A DNA stretch of 64,000 nucleotides from Pseudohoeflea sp964511625. GTDB taxonomy: Bacteria > Pseudomonadota > Alphaproteobacteria > Rhizobiales > Rhizobiaceae. Made by a program: the position numbers and the translations under genes. Positions 8,072 through 16,867 of the stretch are shown here, piece by piece. The stretch covers positions 1 through 64,000 of the forward strand of contig CAZEJG010000006.1 of the NCBI GenBank assembly GCA_964511625.1. Direction: 5' to 3'. The notes beneath the pieces are model-generated. The model saw only the letters and a program-made list of their open reading frames with translations, had not been told where the DNA came from and did no database searches. Positions within the stretch are counted from its first letter, which is position 1. Every line of letters begins with the position of its first letter.

Positions 8072-9727
8072 ATGGCGGATGCGGATGTCATCGTCGTCGG
8101 CGGCGGACTTGCGGGCCTGGCGGCAGCGGCCGAACTGGGAGACCGCGGCAAGCGGGTGATCCTTCTCGACCAGGAGCCGGAAGGCTTTCTCGGCGGACAG
8201 GCGTTCTGGTCGCTCGGCGGGCTCTTTCTCGTCGACAGTCCCGAACAGCGCCGCATGGGCATTCGCGACAGCCGTGAGCTGGCGCTCTCCGACTGGATGG
8301 GCTCGGCGGGATTCGACCGCGCCGAGGATTACTGGCCGCGCCGCTGGGCGGAAGCCTTCGTCGATTTCGCAGCCGGCGAGATGCGGTCGTGGCTCTACCA
8401 GATGGGCCTGCGCTGGTTCCCGGTGGTCGGCTGGGCCGAGCGCGGCGGCGGCTTCGGAAATGGCCACGGCAATTCGGTGCCCCGCTTCCATGTGACCTGG
8501 GGGACGGGTCCGGGCGCGATCGAACACTTCGTGCGCCGCGTCGACGAACACCGCCAGAAAGGCCTGATCGATTGCCGCTTCCGTCACCGGGTGGACGGGA
8601 TCGGCGTCAAAAATGGCACGGTGACGGGCGTGCATGGCGCGATCCTGGCGGAGGACCGGGCGGAGCGCGGCCATTCGACCAATCGCGACGTGTCGGGTGA
8701 TTTCCGGCTGTCTGCCTCTTCGGTTATCGTTGCCTCCGGCGGGATCGGCGGCAATTTCGATCTGGTGCGCAAGAACTGGCCGGTCGACCGGCTCGGCCCG
8801 CCGCCGAAGACCATGGTGGCCGGCGTGCCCGCCCATGTCGACGGGCGGATGATCGGTATCACTGAACGGGCCGGCGGAAGGGTGATCAATGGCGACAGGA
8901 TGTGGCACTACACGGAAGGTCTGAAGAACTGGAACCCGATCTGGCCCAAGCACGGTATCCGTATCCTGCCGGGGCCGTCGTCGATGTGGTTCGACGCGGA
9001 TGGCGAGCGGCTCCCGGTGCCGTGTCTGCCGGGCTTCGATACGCTCTCGACGCTGAAGGAAATCCGGCGGCGCGGGCACGAGCATTCCTGGTTCGTGCTG
9101 ACCCAGAAGATCATCGAGAAGGAATTCGCGCTGTCGGGCTCGGAGCAGAACCCGGACCTGACCTCGAAGAAATGGCTGGAGGTGCTCAAGAGCCGTCTGG
9201 GCGCGAAAGGCGCGCCGGGACCGGTGGAGGCGTTCAAGAAGAACGGCGAGGATTTCGTCGTCGCCGACACGCTCGAAAAGCTGGTCGAGGGCATGAACCG
9301 GCTGGCCCCGGAGCATCATGTCGACCATGATAGGCTGAAGGCGCAGATCGTCGCGCGGGACCTGCAGGTGGACAATCCGTTCGCCAAGGACCTGCAGGTG
9401 ATCGCCATCAATGGCGCCCGGAAATATCGCGGCGACAGGCTGATCCGCACGGCCAAACCACACAAGATTCTTGATCCTGCCAAGGGGCCGTTGATAGCGG
9501 TGAAGCTGCATATCCTGACGCGCAAGACACTCGGCGGGCTGGAAACCGATCTCGAAGCCCGGGTGCTCGGTGCGGATGGCGAGCCGGTGCCCGGTCTGTT
9601 TGCGGTCGGCGAGGCGGCGGGTTTCGGCGGTGGCGGCTACCACGGATACAATGCGCTGGAAGGGACTTTCCTCGGCGGATGCATCTTTTCTGGCCGCAAT
9701 GCGGGGCGTTCTCAGTTCTGCGGCTGA
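8072..9727 (+). CDS. FAD-dependent dehydrogenase, fumarate reductase/3-ketosteroid dehydrogenase type
   Basis: 551-aa flavoprotein of the FAD_binding_2 family. The N-terminal dinucleotide fold is VIVVGGGLAGLAAAAELGDRG and the C-terminal FAD contact is VGEAAGFGGGGYHGYNALEG. A second Gly-rich stretch (VIVASGGIGGNFDLVRKNWP) and a large cap domain (about residues 180-450) are typical. These proteins are often annotated simply as FAD-binding dehydrogenase, and the substrate is not predictable here. A GGGAGGG ribosome site precedes the ATG. It stands alone between the TIM-barrel gene and DUF1304. Confidence 0.75.
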   Translation: MADADVIVVGGGLAGLAAAAELGDRGKRVILLDQEPEGFLGGQAFWSLGGLFLVDSPEQRRMGIRDSRELALSDWMGSAGFDRAEDYWPRRWAEAFVDFAAGEMRSWLYQMGLRWFPVVGWAERGGGFGNGHGNSVPRFHVTWGTGPGAIEHFVRRVDEHRQKGLIDCRFRHRVDGIGVKNGTVTGVHGAILAEDRAERGHSTNRDVSGDFRLSASSVIVASGGIGGNFDLVRKNWPVDRLGPPPKTMVAGVPAHVDGRMIGITERAGGRVINGDRMWHYTEGLKNWNPIWPKHGIRILPGPSSMWFDADGERLPVPCLPGFDTLSTLKEIRRRGHEHSWFVLTQKIIEKEFALSGSEQNPDLTSKKWLEVLKSRLGAKGAPGPVEAFKKNGEDFVVADTLEKLVEGMNRLAPEHHVDHDRLKAQIVARDLQVDNPFAKDLQVIAINGARKYRGDRLIRTAKPHKILDPAKGPLIAVKLHILTRKTLGGLETDLEARVLGADGEPVPGLFAVGEAAGFGGGGYHGYNALEGTFLGGCIFSGRNAGRSQFCG

Positions 9728-9817
9728 GACGCAAAGACGGGGATGACGTGCTGGCGGGCGTTGCCTGTACCAGCGTAAGCGGGCAAGGTTTTCCCTCGAT
9801 TGTTCGGGGAGGCGCGC

Positions 9818-10177
9818 TTGTCCATCGTCAGCGCTATCATCGCCGTCCTTGTGGCGGCGATCCATCTATTCATTCTCTGGCTGGAGATGTTCGCCTGGGA
9901 AAGCCGGGGACCCAAGGTTTTCCGCTCGCTGCCGAAGGACCTGTTCACCCCGACCCGGACACTGGCGGCCAACCAGGGCCTCTATAACGGGTTTCTCGCG
10001 GCCGGCCTGATCTGGTCGGTGCTGATCACCAATCCGGTCTGGCAGTCCCATGTGGCGCTGTTCTTCTTTGCCTGCGTCGCAGCCGCCGGGATTTACGGCG
10101 CTCTGACGGCCTCCCGGAAGATATTCTACGTTCAGGCGCTGCCGGCGCTTCTCGGCATCTTTTCGTTGATGTTCTGA
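9818..10177 (+). CDS. DUF1304 family small membrane protein
   Basis: 119-aa protein with four predicted membrane helices. The opening MSIVSAIIAVLVAAIHLFILWLEM-type stretch, with a His and Glu in the first helix, is typical of DUF1304. TTG 9818 is chosen because GGGGAGG at 9806-9812 is well placed; an in-frame TTG at 9800 lacks a site. Function is not established for the family. Confidence 0.75.
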   Translation: MSIVSAIIAVLVAAIHLFILWLEMFAWESRGPKVFRSLPKDLFTPTRTLAANQGLYNGFLAAGLIWSVLITNPVWQSHVALFFFACVAAAGIYGALTASRKIFYVQALPALLGIFSLMF

Positions 10178-10183
10178 GCGCGG

Positions 10184-10795
10184 TCAGACGGGTTTTGCCG
10201 TCGACCAGCCGAACCAGATCGCCACGCCGGCCAGGAGAAGGGCGAGCAATCGCCGCAGGCGTCGGGATCTCTCAGGATCAGTCAGATAGGGCGCGAGGCT
10301 GCCTGCGAGCAGCACGATGCCGCCATGTATGACGGTCGCCACCGCGACGTAGACCGCCACCAGCAAAAGGTTGGCGCTCAGGTCTTCCTCGCGGCGCGGC
10401 AGGAAGGCCGGGATGGCGGTGACGAAGAAGAGTGCCGCCTTCGGGTTGAGGAGGTTTGTGACCAGGCCGCGCCGGAAATGGGCGGCGGAAGTATGGTCGA
10501 CACTCTCCGTTTCCACGGAACGCCAGGCGTCGAAGGCGAGGTAGAGCAGGAAGGCGATGCCGCCCCAGCGCAACGCTTCGTACGCTAGCGGGGAATTGGA
10601 GATGATACCGGCCAAGCCCAGCGCGGAGGCGGTGCCGATCGTCGCCAGTCCAAGCGCGATGCCGGCGACCGTCATGAGGCCGGCACGGCGGCCCTCGCCG
10701 AGTGAGACCAGCGCCAGATAACCCATGTTCGGACCCGGGGTGAGTTCGATGATGGTGGAGGCAAGCAGAAAGGCGAGCAGATTTTCGATGGCCAT
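10184..10795 (-). CDS. LysE/RhtB family amino-acid exporter
   Basis: 203-aa inner-membrane protein with about six helices. The family signature ELTPGPNMGYLALVSLGEGRRAG near residue 18 is intact, as is the LLNPKAALFF motif around 112-121. These proteins export amino acids or related small molecules; the substrate is not predictable. Divergent from the AbrB-type gene with 112 nt between the starts, and nearly touching the DUF1304 stop in convergent orientation. Confidence 0.85.
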   Translation of the reverse strand: MAIENLLAFLLASTIIELTPGPNMGYLALVSLGEGRRAGLMTVAGIALGLATIGTASALGLAGIISNSPLAYEALRWGGIAFLLYLAFDAWRSVETESVDHTSAAHFRRGLVTNLLNPKAALFFVTAIPAFLPRREEDLSANLLLVAVYVAVATVIHGGIVLLAGSLAPYLTDPERSRRLRRLLALLLAGVAIWFGWSTAKPV

Positions 10796-10907
10796 TGCGC
10801 GTTCCGTTCTCTCTGCATGCCGGGCGGGTCGTGCTTCAATTCACCCAGCGCCCGGACTATACCGGATTCGCGCCATCCCGCATGCCAATCCGCATCAAGG
10901 TTCCTTC

Positions 10908-11936
10908 ATGATGTTCGCGCCTTTCGGCCGCACCCTTCTTACCCTCCTGATCGGGGCTCTCGGCGCGGTGATCGCCTGGGCTATCGGGTTTCCCGCGCCG
11001 TTTCTGACCGGGCCGGCAAGCGCGGTGACTGCGGCGGGCCTCGCCGGTCTCGATCTGGTGATCGATCGCCGCTTCCGCGATGTGGTGTTCCTGTTCCTGG
11101 GTGTGTCGATCGGGCAGACCGTGACGCCGGAAGTCGTCTCGGCCGCCGCGCGCTGGCCGGTTTCGCTGATCTGCCTCGGCGTCATGCTCTTGGTGATTAT
11201 CGTCACCAGCAGGGCGCTGCTGATCCGGTACTGGCGGATGGACCGGACGACGGCACTGATGAGCGCCTTCCCGGGCCATCTGAGCTACGTTCTCGGGCTT
11301 TCGGAGGGGATCAAGGCCGACCTTCCCGTTATCAGCCTGGTGCAGAGCGTGCGGGTGCTGGCGTTGACGCTGCTCGTGCCGCTCATCGTGACGGTGATCG
11401 GTGAACTGCCGGGAATCGCGGTGGTGCCCCTCGCCACGCTTCCACCGGCGACGCTCTTGATCATGATCCTGGCCTCGGCGGCGCTCGGATGGGTTTTCAG
11501 GCGGGTTCGCGTCCCGGCGCCTTTTCTGATGGGCGGCATCGTGATCTCGGCCTTTCTGCACGGCAGCGAAATCGTTTCCGGGGTCGTACCTCCGTGGCTG
11601 GCCATAGCCGCTTTCATCTCGCTCGGCAGCATGATCGGCACGCGGTTCTCGGGCATTTCGCTGACCGATCTGCGCCGGTCGCTGACGGCGGGTCTCGTCG
11701 TGACCGGCATCTCCGGCGGGATCGCCGCCGTTTTCGCGCTTCTGGCCGCCTTCCTGACCGGCTTTCCGCTCCCGCTGCTGCTCATCGCCCTCGCACCGGG
11801 CGGCGTGGAAACGATGGTGGCGATTTCGGTCGTCATGGGTATGGACCCGACCTTCGTCGCCGCTCATCACGTCTCGCGGCTGTTGATGCTGACCTTCATC
11901 GTGCCGCTGTTCCTGATCGGCAAGGAACGGAATTGA
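10908..11936 (+). CDS. AbrB-duplication family membrane protein
   Basis: 342-aa very hydrophobic protein with two repeats of the Gneg_AbrB_dup membrane module (about residues 15-165 and 190-340). Motifs include FPAPFLTGPASAVTAAGL and GHLSYVLGLSEG in the first half, and LAPGGVETM and HHVSRLLMLTFIVPL in the second. The family is often mis-described as a transcriptional regulator or ammonia monooxygenase; the sequence here is plainly a transporter-like membrane protein. ATG 10908 (or 10911) follows AAGGTTCC. Substrate unknown. Confidence 0.75.
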   Translation: MMFAPFGRTLLTLLIGALGAVIAWAIGFPAPFLTGPASAVTAAGLAGLDLVIDRRFRDVVFLFLGVSIGQTVTPEVVSAAARWPVSLICLGVMLLVIIVTSRALLIRYWRMDRTTALMSAFPGHLSYVLGLSEGIKADLPVISLVQSVRVLALTLLVPLIVTVIGELPGIAVVPLATLPPATLLIMILASAALGWVFRRVRVPAPFLMGGIVISAFLHGSEIVSGVVPPWLAIAAFISLGSMIGTRFSGISLTDLRRSLTAGLVVTGISGGIAAVFALLAAFLTGFPLPLLLIALAPGGVETMVAISVVMGMDPTFVAAHHVSRLLMLTFIVPLFLIGKERN

Positions 11937-12014
11937 GGGCATCGGCCCGAAAGGCATTGGAAGGACGCGCGCGGGGCCTTATGTGAGGGACAGAAGCAAG
12001 GGACGGAGTATCCA

Positions 12015-13193
12015 TTGACAGTCACCAAGGACCAGATTCTCGACAAGCTGCGCACGGTGCGCGGGCCGGACCTCGAAACCGACATCGTCACGCTCGGCAT
12101 CGTCTCGGACATCTTCATCGCCGACGGCAAAGCCTATTTCTCGCTCACGGTTCCCGCCGAAAAGGCGAAGGAACTCGAACCGATGCGGATGGCCGCGGAA
12201 AAGGCAGCCTTGTCCGTCGAAGGGGTGAAGAGCGCGATGGTGGCGCTGACCGCGGCGCGCGAGGGCGGCAGCGAACACGCCCATACCGCCCCGCCTCCGC
12301 GTCCGGCGCCGGGCGGCCACGGTCATTCCCATTCGCATTCCCACGGCGGCGCTCCGGGCCAGGGCGCGTCCGGCGGCCGGCCGAAGGTGGATATTCCCGG
12401 CGTCGCCAAGATCATCGCGGTCGCCTCGGGGAAGGGCGGCGTCGGCAAATCGACCACGGCCGTCAACATAGCGCTGGGGCTGAAAGCGAAGGGGATGAAG
12501 GTCGGGTTGCTCGACGCTGATATCTACGGCCCCTCCGTGCCGCGACTGACCGGCATTTCCGGTCGTCCCGAACAGCTCGAGGGCCGTGTGCTCAAGCCGA
12601 TGGAAAACTACGGCCTGAAGATCATGTCGATCGGGTTCCTCGTCGAAGAGGATACACCGATGATCTGGCGTGGTCCGATGGTGATGTCGGCGCTCACCCA
12701 GATGATGCGCGAGGTGGCTTGGGGCGAACTCGACGTGCTGGTGGTCGACATGCCCCCCGGCACGGGAGACGCACAGCTGACCATGGCGCAGCAGGTGCCG
12801 CTTGCCGGCGCGGTGATCGTCTCGACGCCGCAGGATCTGGCGCTGCTCGATGCGCGCAAGGGCGTGAACATGTTCAAGCGCGTCAACGTGCCGATCCTCG
12901 GAATCGTCGAGAACATGAGCCATTTCGTCTGCCCCGATTGCGGCAGCCGTCACGACATCTTCGGTCATGGCGGTGCGCGGGCTGAAGCGGAAAGGATCGG
13001 GGTGCCGTTCCTCGGCGAGGTGCCGCTCGCCATGCCGATCCGCGAAACCTCGGATGCGGGCAAGCCGGTCGTCGCCTGCGCGCCCGACGGGCCGCATGCG
13101 CAGGCCTATCTGGCGATCGCCGAGGGTGTGAAGGCGGGGCTGGAGGCTGCGGCCTCGAGCGCGAAGCCGGCGCCGAGCATCGTCTTCGAGTAA
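12015..13193 (+). CDS. mrp: Mrp/ApbC family iron-sulfur cluster carrier ATPase with His-rich linker
   Basis: 392-aa protein with an N-terminal MIP18/DUF59 domain (about 1-80), a linker rich in His, Pro and Gly (about 88-122, including GHGHSHSHSHGG), and a P-loop NTPase domain with the deviant Walker A SGKGGVGKST at about 138-147. The cluster-binding Cys pair is in FVCPDCGSRHD near residue 305. It would deliver Fe-S clusters to apo-proteins in the cytoplasm. The start is TTG 12015 with ACGGAG upstream. The His stretch could bind metal, which is inference. Confidence 0.88.
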   Translation: MTVTKDQILDKLRTVRGPDLETDIVTLGIVSDIFIADGKAYFSLTVPAEKAKELEPMRMAAEKAALSVEGVKSAMVALTAAREGGSEHAHTAPPPRPAPGGHGHSHSHSHGGAPGQGASGGRPKVDIPGVAKIIAVASGKGGVGKSTTAVNIALGLKAKGMKVGLLDADIYGPSVPRLTGISGRPEQLEGRVLKPMENYGLKIMSIGFLVEEDTPMIWRGPMVMSALTQMMREVAWGELDVLVVDMPPGTGDAQLTMAQQVPLAGAVIVSTPQDLALLDARKGVNMFKRVNVPILGIVENMSHFVCPDCGSRHDIFGHGGARAEAERIGVPFLGEVPLAMPIRETSDAGKPVVACAPDGPHAQAYLAIAEGVKAGLEAAASSAKPAPSIVFE

Positions 13194-13200
13194 GGAGAAA

Positions 13201-13221
13201 GCGGACGCCTCAGGCGTCTGC
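13201..13221. repeat. Hairpin at the convergent mrp/serine hydrolase junction
   Basis: A 10-base inverted repeat (GCGGACGCCT / AGGCGTCTGC, one G-T pair) is centred on 13211 and overlaps the stop codon of the minus-strand hydrolase. It lies seven bases after the mrp stop. There is no T-run, so it is at best a weak two-way terminator. Confidence 0.4.
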
Positions 13222-14406
13222 GGTCACCGTTTCCGCACAGAGCCGACGGAAGAAGGCGAGGTTTTCCTGGTCCAGCGCATCGTCCTGCGGTTCGTCCTGG
13301 GAGGCGAACTTGACGATGACGGTGCGGCTTTCCGGATCCACGAAGACATACTGGCCGTGGATGCCCGCGGCCAGGAAGGCGCGGCTGTTTCCGCCAACCT
13401 GGTACCACTGGCTGCGATAGCGGCCCCCGGGGAGAAACTCGGCCTGATCGCCGTTACGCCAGGCGTCGGGATCGCCGTTCTCGATCATGTCGGCGATGAA
13501 GCGTGCCGGCACGATGCGTCCGGCCTTGCCGACACCCTCGTTGAGCATCATCTCGCCGAGAAGCAGCAGATCGTGCGGGCGGCAGGAGAGCCCGCCGGCG
13601 GTACGCGGTGTGCCCGAGCGGTCGACCGTGAGGAAGGCGTCGGCCGAAGCGCCGAGCGGCTTCCACAGCAGATCGGAGGCGAGATCGGTGAAGCGGCGGC
13701 CGGACAGGGTTTCTATGACCACACCGAGCATGTCGGAATTGGGTGACTGATAGGCATGGGACCCACCGTGCGGCGCATCGCCCTTCTTCAGGCTGCAGAG
13801 CATTTCGAACAGCCCTTCCTCGGGCTGGCCGGGGACGGGCGGATTCCACAACATGGCGCGGCGGTAGCGCGCATAGTCGCCGTCGGAGAGATAGGATTCC
13901 TCGAAATGGAGGCTGACGCGCATGTCGAGGAGTTCGCGCAACGTCGCGTCGCCAAAGGCGCTGTCGCGGGTTTCCGGCAGGATCATGCCGACGGGCATGG
14001 CCGGGTCGACGAGACCATCCTCTTCCAGGATGGCGAAGATGAGCGCGGTGACGGACTTGGTGACGGAGAAGACCAGATGCGGATCGGCACGGTCGACGCC
14101 GGTGCCATGCCATTCGGCCACGATCTGGCCGTTGCGCGACATGAGGAAACTGTCGGTCTGGCTGCGGGCGAGAAACCAGGCCACCGTCTCGTCGGAGCCG
14201 GGGCGGATCGGGCTTCCCATCAGATGCTGGTTCGGGGCCTTGGGCGGCAGGGTGCGCGGAGAATCTGTGGCAATGCGCGCCGACGGGACGAGCTCGGCGG
14301 TGTTGCGGAACGACCATCGGCTGAACGGTTGCTTGCGCCAGTTCGCCAGAGTGGCGGCCGAACGGGGGAAGCCGTTCTTCTTTTCAAACTCGTCTTCGAT
14401 TGCCAT
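13210..14406 (-). CDS. Serine hydrolase, class C beta-lactamase/6-aminohexanoate-dimer hydrolase type
   Basis: 398-aa cytoplasmic-looking protein (no signal peptide). The catalytic S-x-x-K motif is FSVTKSVT, Ser114-Lys117, and a Tyr-containing second motif occurs in HAYQSPNSDMLG near residue 240. The length and motif spacing resemble NylB-type carboxylesterases more than true beta-lactamases, which are exported. It stands alone, divergent from rirA. Substrate unknown. Confidence 0.75.
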   Translation of the reverse strand: MAIEDEFEKKNGFPRSAATLANWRKQPFSRWSFRNTAELVPSARIATDSPRTLPPKAPNQHLMGSPIRPGSDETVAWFLARSQTDSFLMSRNGQIVAEWHGTGVDRADPHLVFSVTKSVTALIFAILEEDGLVDPAMPVGMILPETRDSAFGDATLRELLDMRVSLHFEESYLSDGDYARYRRAMLWNPPVPGQPEEGLFEMLCSLKKGDAPHGGSHAYQSPNSDMLGVVIETLSGRRFTDLASDLLWKPLGASADAFLTVDRSGTPRTAGGLSCRPHDLLLLGEMMLNEGVGKAGRIVPARFIADMIENGDPDAWRNGDQAEFLPGGRYRSQWYQVGGNSRAFLAAGIHGQYVFVDPESRTVIVKFASQDEPQDDALDQENLAFFRRLCAETVTADA

Positions 14407-14508
14407 TTTGATACCTTAGTGGCTTGCTAACGCATTGGACGCCTGCAAGGTTTCATCCGGGTAAATCGATCGACCGCCGCTGCCCCGAAAAAAACCTGAA
14501 TAAAACGG

Positions 14509-14537
14509 TTCACTTTCTGCCTTGAATCATTCTAAAC
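14509..14537 (+). promoter_or_regulatory. Predicted rirA promoter with embedded iron-responsive palindrome
   Basis: A -35-like TTCACT (14509-14514) and a -10-like CTAAAC (14532-14537) are 17 nt apart. Between and over the -10 lies TTGAATCATTCTAAA (14522-14536), an imperfect palindrome resembling the Irr/ICE and RirA box class known from rhizobia. Iron-dependent control of rirA itself is reported in related species; the match here is by eye. Confidence 0.45.
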
Positions 14538-14563
14538 TAGAGGCAGACCATGAGGAGCTTTCG

Positions 14564-15013
14564 ATGCGACTGACGCGCCAGACCAACTACGCCATCCGGA
14601 TACTGATGTATTGCGGAGCGAACAAGGGCAATCTGAGCCGCATCGCCGACATCGCCAAGGCCTATTCGGTTTCCGAACTGTTTCTGTTCAAGATCCTGCA
14701 GCCGCTGACCAAGGCCGGTCTCGTCGAGACCGTGCGGGGTCGCAATGGCGGCATCCGGCTGGCTCGACCGGCAAACGAGATCACCCTGGTTGACGTGGTG
14801 ACCGTGACCGAGGAAAACTTCGCCATGGCGGAATGCTTCGAGAACGACTTCGCCGATTGTCCGCTTGTCGATTCCTGCGGGCTCAACAGCGCGCTTCGCA
14901 AGGCGCTGGGCGCGTTCTTCGAAGTGCTGTCGCAGTACTCGATCGAGGATCTGGTCAAATCCCGCCCCTCGATCAACTTCCTTCTCGGCCTCGAGGAGCA
15001 ACCGGCAGCCTGA
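14564..15013 (+). CDS. rirA: RirA, Rrf2-family iron-responsive regulator
   Basis: 149-aa Rrf2 protein. The winged-helix DNA-binding part starts MRLTRQTNYAIRILMYC and includes KILQPLTKAGLVETVRGRNGG. Three cysteines at residues 91, 99 and 105 match the Fe-S ligands of characterised rhizobial RirA. RirA represses iron-uptake genes when iron is sufficient. ATG 14564 is preceded by GAGGAGC; an in-frame ATG at 14522 would put 14 extra residues through the predicted operator and is rejected. A TonB receptor with a matching operator is at the far end of the window. Confidence 0.93.
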   Translation: MRLTRQTNYAIRILMYCGANKGNLSRIADIAKAYSVSELFLFKILQPLTKAGLVETVRGRNGGIRLARPANEITLVDVVTVTEENFAMAECFENDFADCPLVDSCGLNSALRKALGAFFEVLSQYSIEDLVKSRPSINFLLGLEEQPAA

Positions 15014-15075
15014 CCGTGCGTTGGGTTTCGGGAGCTCGGAGAGAGCCCGACTGAAACCCTTCCCCGGAGGCTTGC

Positions 15076-16716
15076 ATGGCAGAGACGAATTCCGACTGGT
15101 GGCGCGGCGCGGTTATCTACCAGATTTATCCCCGCTCTTTCCAGGATTCCAACGGCGACGGAATGGGCGATCTCAAGGGGATCACCGACCGGCTGGACCA
15201 CGTCGCCTCGCTCGGCGTCGACGCCATCTGGCTCTCTCCCATCTTCACCTCGCCCATGGACGACATGGGCTATGACGTTTCCGATTACCGCGATATCGAC
15301 CCGACCTTCGGTACGCTCGAGGATTTCGACCGGCTGATCGCGCGCGCCCATGAGCTCGGGCTCAAGGTGATTGTCGACCAGGTCTACTCGCACTCCTCGG
15401 ACCGGCATCCCTGGTTCGAGGAAAGCCGCTCTTCGCGCGACAATCCGAAAGCCGAGTGGTACGTCTGGGCGGATGCCGACGAAGACGGGTTCGTACCCAA
15501 CCACTGGCCTTCGGTCTTCGGCGGTTCGGCCTGGCAGTGGGACACGCGGCGGCGGCAATACTACCTGCACAACTTCCTGACCTCTCAGCCGGATTTGAAC
15601 TTCCACAACCGGCAGGTCCAGGACGAAATCCTCGACATCATGGAATTCTGGCTCGACCGCGGTGTCGACGGGTTCCGGCTCGATACGGTGAACTACTATT
15701 TCCACGACCCGCGGCTGCGGAACAATCCGCCGCTGATGACGCATGCCGGGCGCACGGCGGTCAGGCCCTACGACATGCAGGATCACATCTATTCGAAGAA
15801 CCGGCCCGAGAATGTTCCGTTCCTGCGCCGCATGCGTGCGACGATGGACAAGTACGACGCCCGCATGATGGTGGGCGAGGTGGGCGAAAGCCACAAGGCG
15901 AATGCCATCATGGCCGAGTACACCGCCGACGGCGACAAGCTGCACATGGCCTATTCCTTCGAGTTGCTGAGCCCGGACTTCACGGCCGCGCATTTCCGCA
16001 ATTGCGTGCAGGCCTTCTTCGACGCGGCGCGCTCACGCAACGGCTGGCCGTGCTGGAGCTTTTCCAACCACGACGTAATTCGTCACGTCAGCCGCTGGGC
16101 GGGCCATTCGCTCGAACTCGACGATCTTGCCCGGCAGGCGGCGGCCCTGCTCCTGTCGTTCGAAGGCACGATCTGCCTCTATCAGGGCGAGGAACTCGGG
16201 CAGACCGAAACCCAGCTCGCTTTCGAGGAACTGGTCGACCCGCCCGGCATCACCTTCTGGCCGGAATACAAGGGCCGCGACGGTTGCCGGACGCCTATGG
16301 TCTGGCAGGCGCAGGCCGAGCACGGCGGCTTCTCCGATGCCAGGCCGTGGCTGCCGGTTAAGCCGGAGCAGGCGGCACGCGCCGTCGACCGCCAGGAGGA
16401 CGACCCGAATTCGATTCTCGCCTTCTACCGGGAGATGATCGGCTACCGGAAAAATTCCGCTGCGCTGATGAACGGGGAGACGCGGTTCGCCGATCTGCCC
16501 GAACCGCTGCTGGCCTTTAGCCGGGACGAGGGAGCGGACGGGGTGCTCTGCATCTTCAACCTCTCGGATCGCGCCCGCACGGCCTCGCTTTCGGGCCCCG
16601 CGAGCCTCGAGAGCGTCTCGCGCAATGCCGAAATCGGCGACGGAAAGCTGGAACTGAAGCCCAACGGGTTTGCGCTGATCAAGGGACTGTCGGCGGGAGA
16701 CGTGACGGCCGGGTGA
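15076..16716 (+). CDS. Alpha-glucosidase, GH13 family
   Basis: 546-aa GH13 enzyme of the oligo-1,6-/alpha-glucosidase type. The catalytic triad is visible: nucleophile Asp203 in GFRLDTVN, acid/base Glu268 in MMVGEVGES and Asp333 in FSNHDVIR. The beta-strand motif VIVDQVYSHSSDRHPWF is also present. There is no signal peptide, so it acts in the cytoplasm on imported oligosaccharides such as maltose, sucrose or trehalose. Rhizobial homologues (AglA) sit in agl sugar-transport operons; no sugar transporter is adjacent here. Confidence 0.88.
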   Translation: MAETNSDWWRGAVIYQIYPRSFQDSNGDGMGDLKGITDRLDHVASLGVDAIWLSPIFTSPMDDMGYDVSDYRDIDPTFGTLEDFDRLIARAHELGLKVIVDQVYSHSSDRHPWFEESRSSRDNPKAEWYVWADADEDGFVPNHWPSVFGGSAWQWDTRRRQYYLHNFLTSQPDLNFHNRQVQDEILDIMEFWLDRGVDGFRLDTVNYYFHDPRLRNNPPLMTHAGRTAVRPYDMQDHIYSKNRPENVPFLRRMRATMDKYDARMMVGEVGESHKANAIMAEYTADGDKLHMAYSFELLSPDFTAAHFRNCVQAFFDAARSRNGWPCWSFSNHDVIRHVSRWAGHSLELDDLARQAAALLLSFEGTICLYQGEELGQTETQLAFEELVDPPGITFWPEYKGRDGCRTPMVWQAQAEHGGFSDARPWLPVKPEQAARAVDRQEDDPNSILAFYREMIGYRKNSAALMNGETRFADLPEPLLAFSRDEGADGVLCIFNLSDRARTASLSGPASLESVSRNAEIGDGKLELKPNGFALIKGLSAGDVTAG

Positions 16717-16728
16717 GGCGCCATTCCC

Positions 16729-16823
16729 TCGTCATGCCCGGACTTGATCCGGGCATCCATACCGTTCAGCCGACATCACGGAATGGATTCCCGGGTCGCG
16801 CTGCGCTTGCCCGGGAATGACGA
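16729..16823. repeat. Palindromic intergenic repeat element of alphaproteobacterial type
   Basis: A 95-nt element between two convergent genes. The ends are a 7-bp inverted repeat, TCGTCAT (16729-16735) and ATGACGA (16817-16823). Inside are two perfect 9-bp hairpins: ATGCCCGGA/TCCGGGCAT (16734-16756, 5-nt loop) and ATTCCCGGG/CCCGGGAAT (16787-16818, 14-nt loop). Elements of this CCCGGGAATGACG style are spread widely in rhizobial genomes. It may also serve as a two-way terminator. No second copy was noticed in this window. Confidence 0.75.
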
Positions 16824-16867
16824 AGAGAGAGGCGGGTGCTTCTCCCCGACAGTGAACGTCGGCCTGC

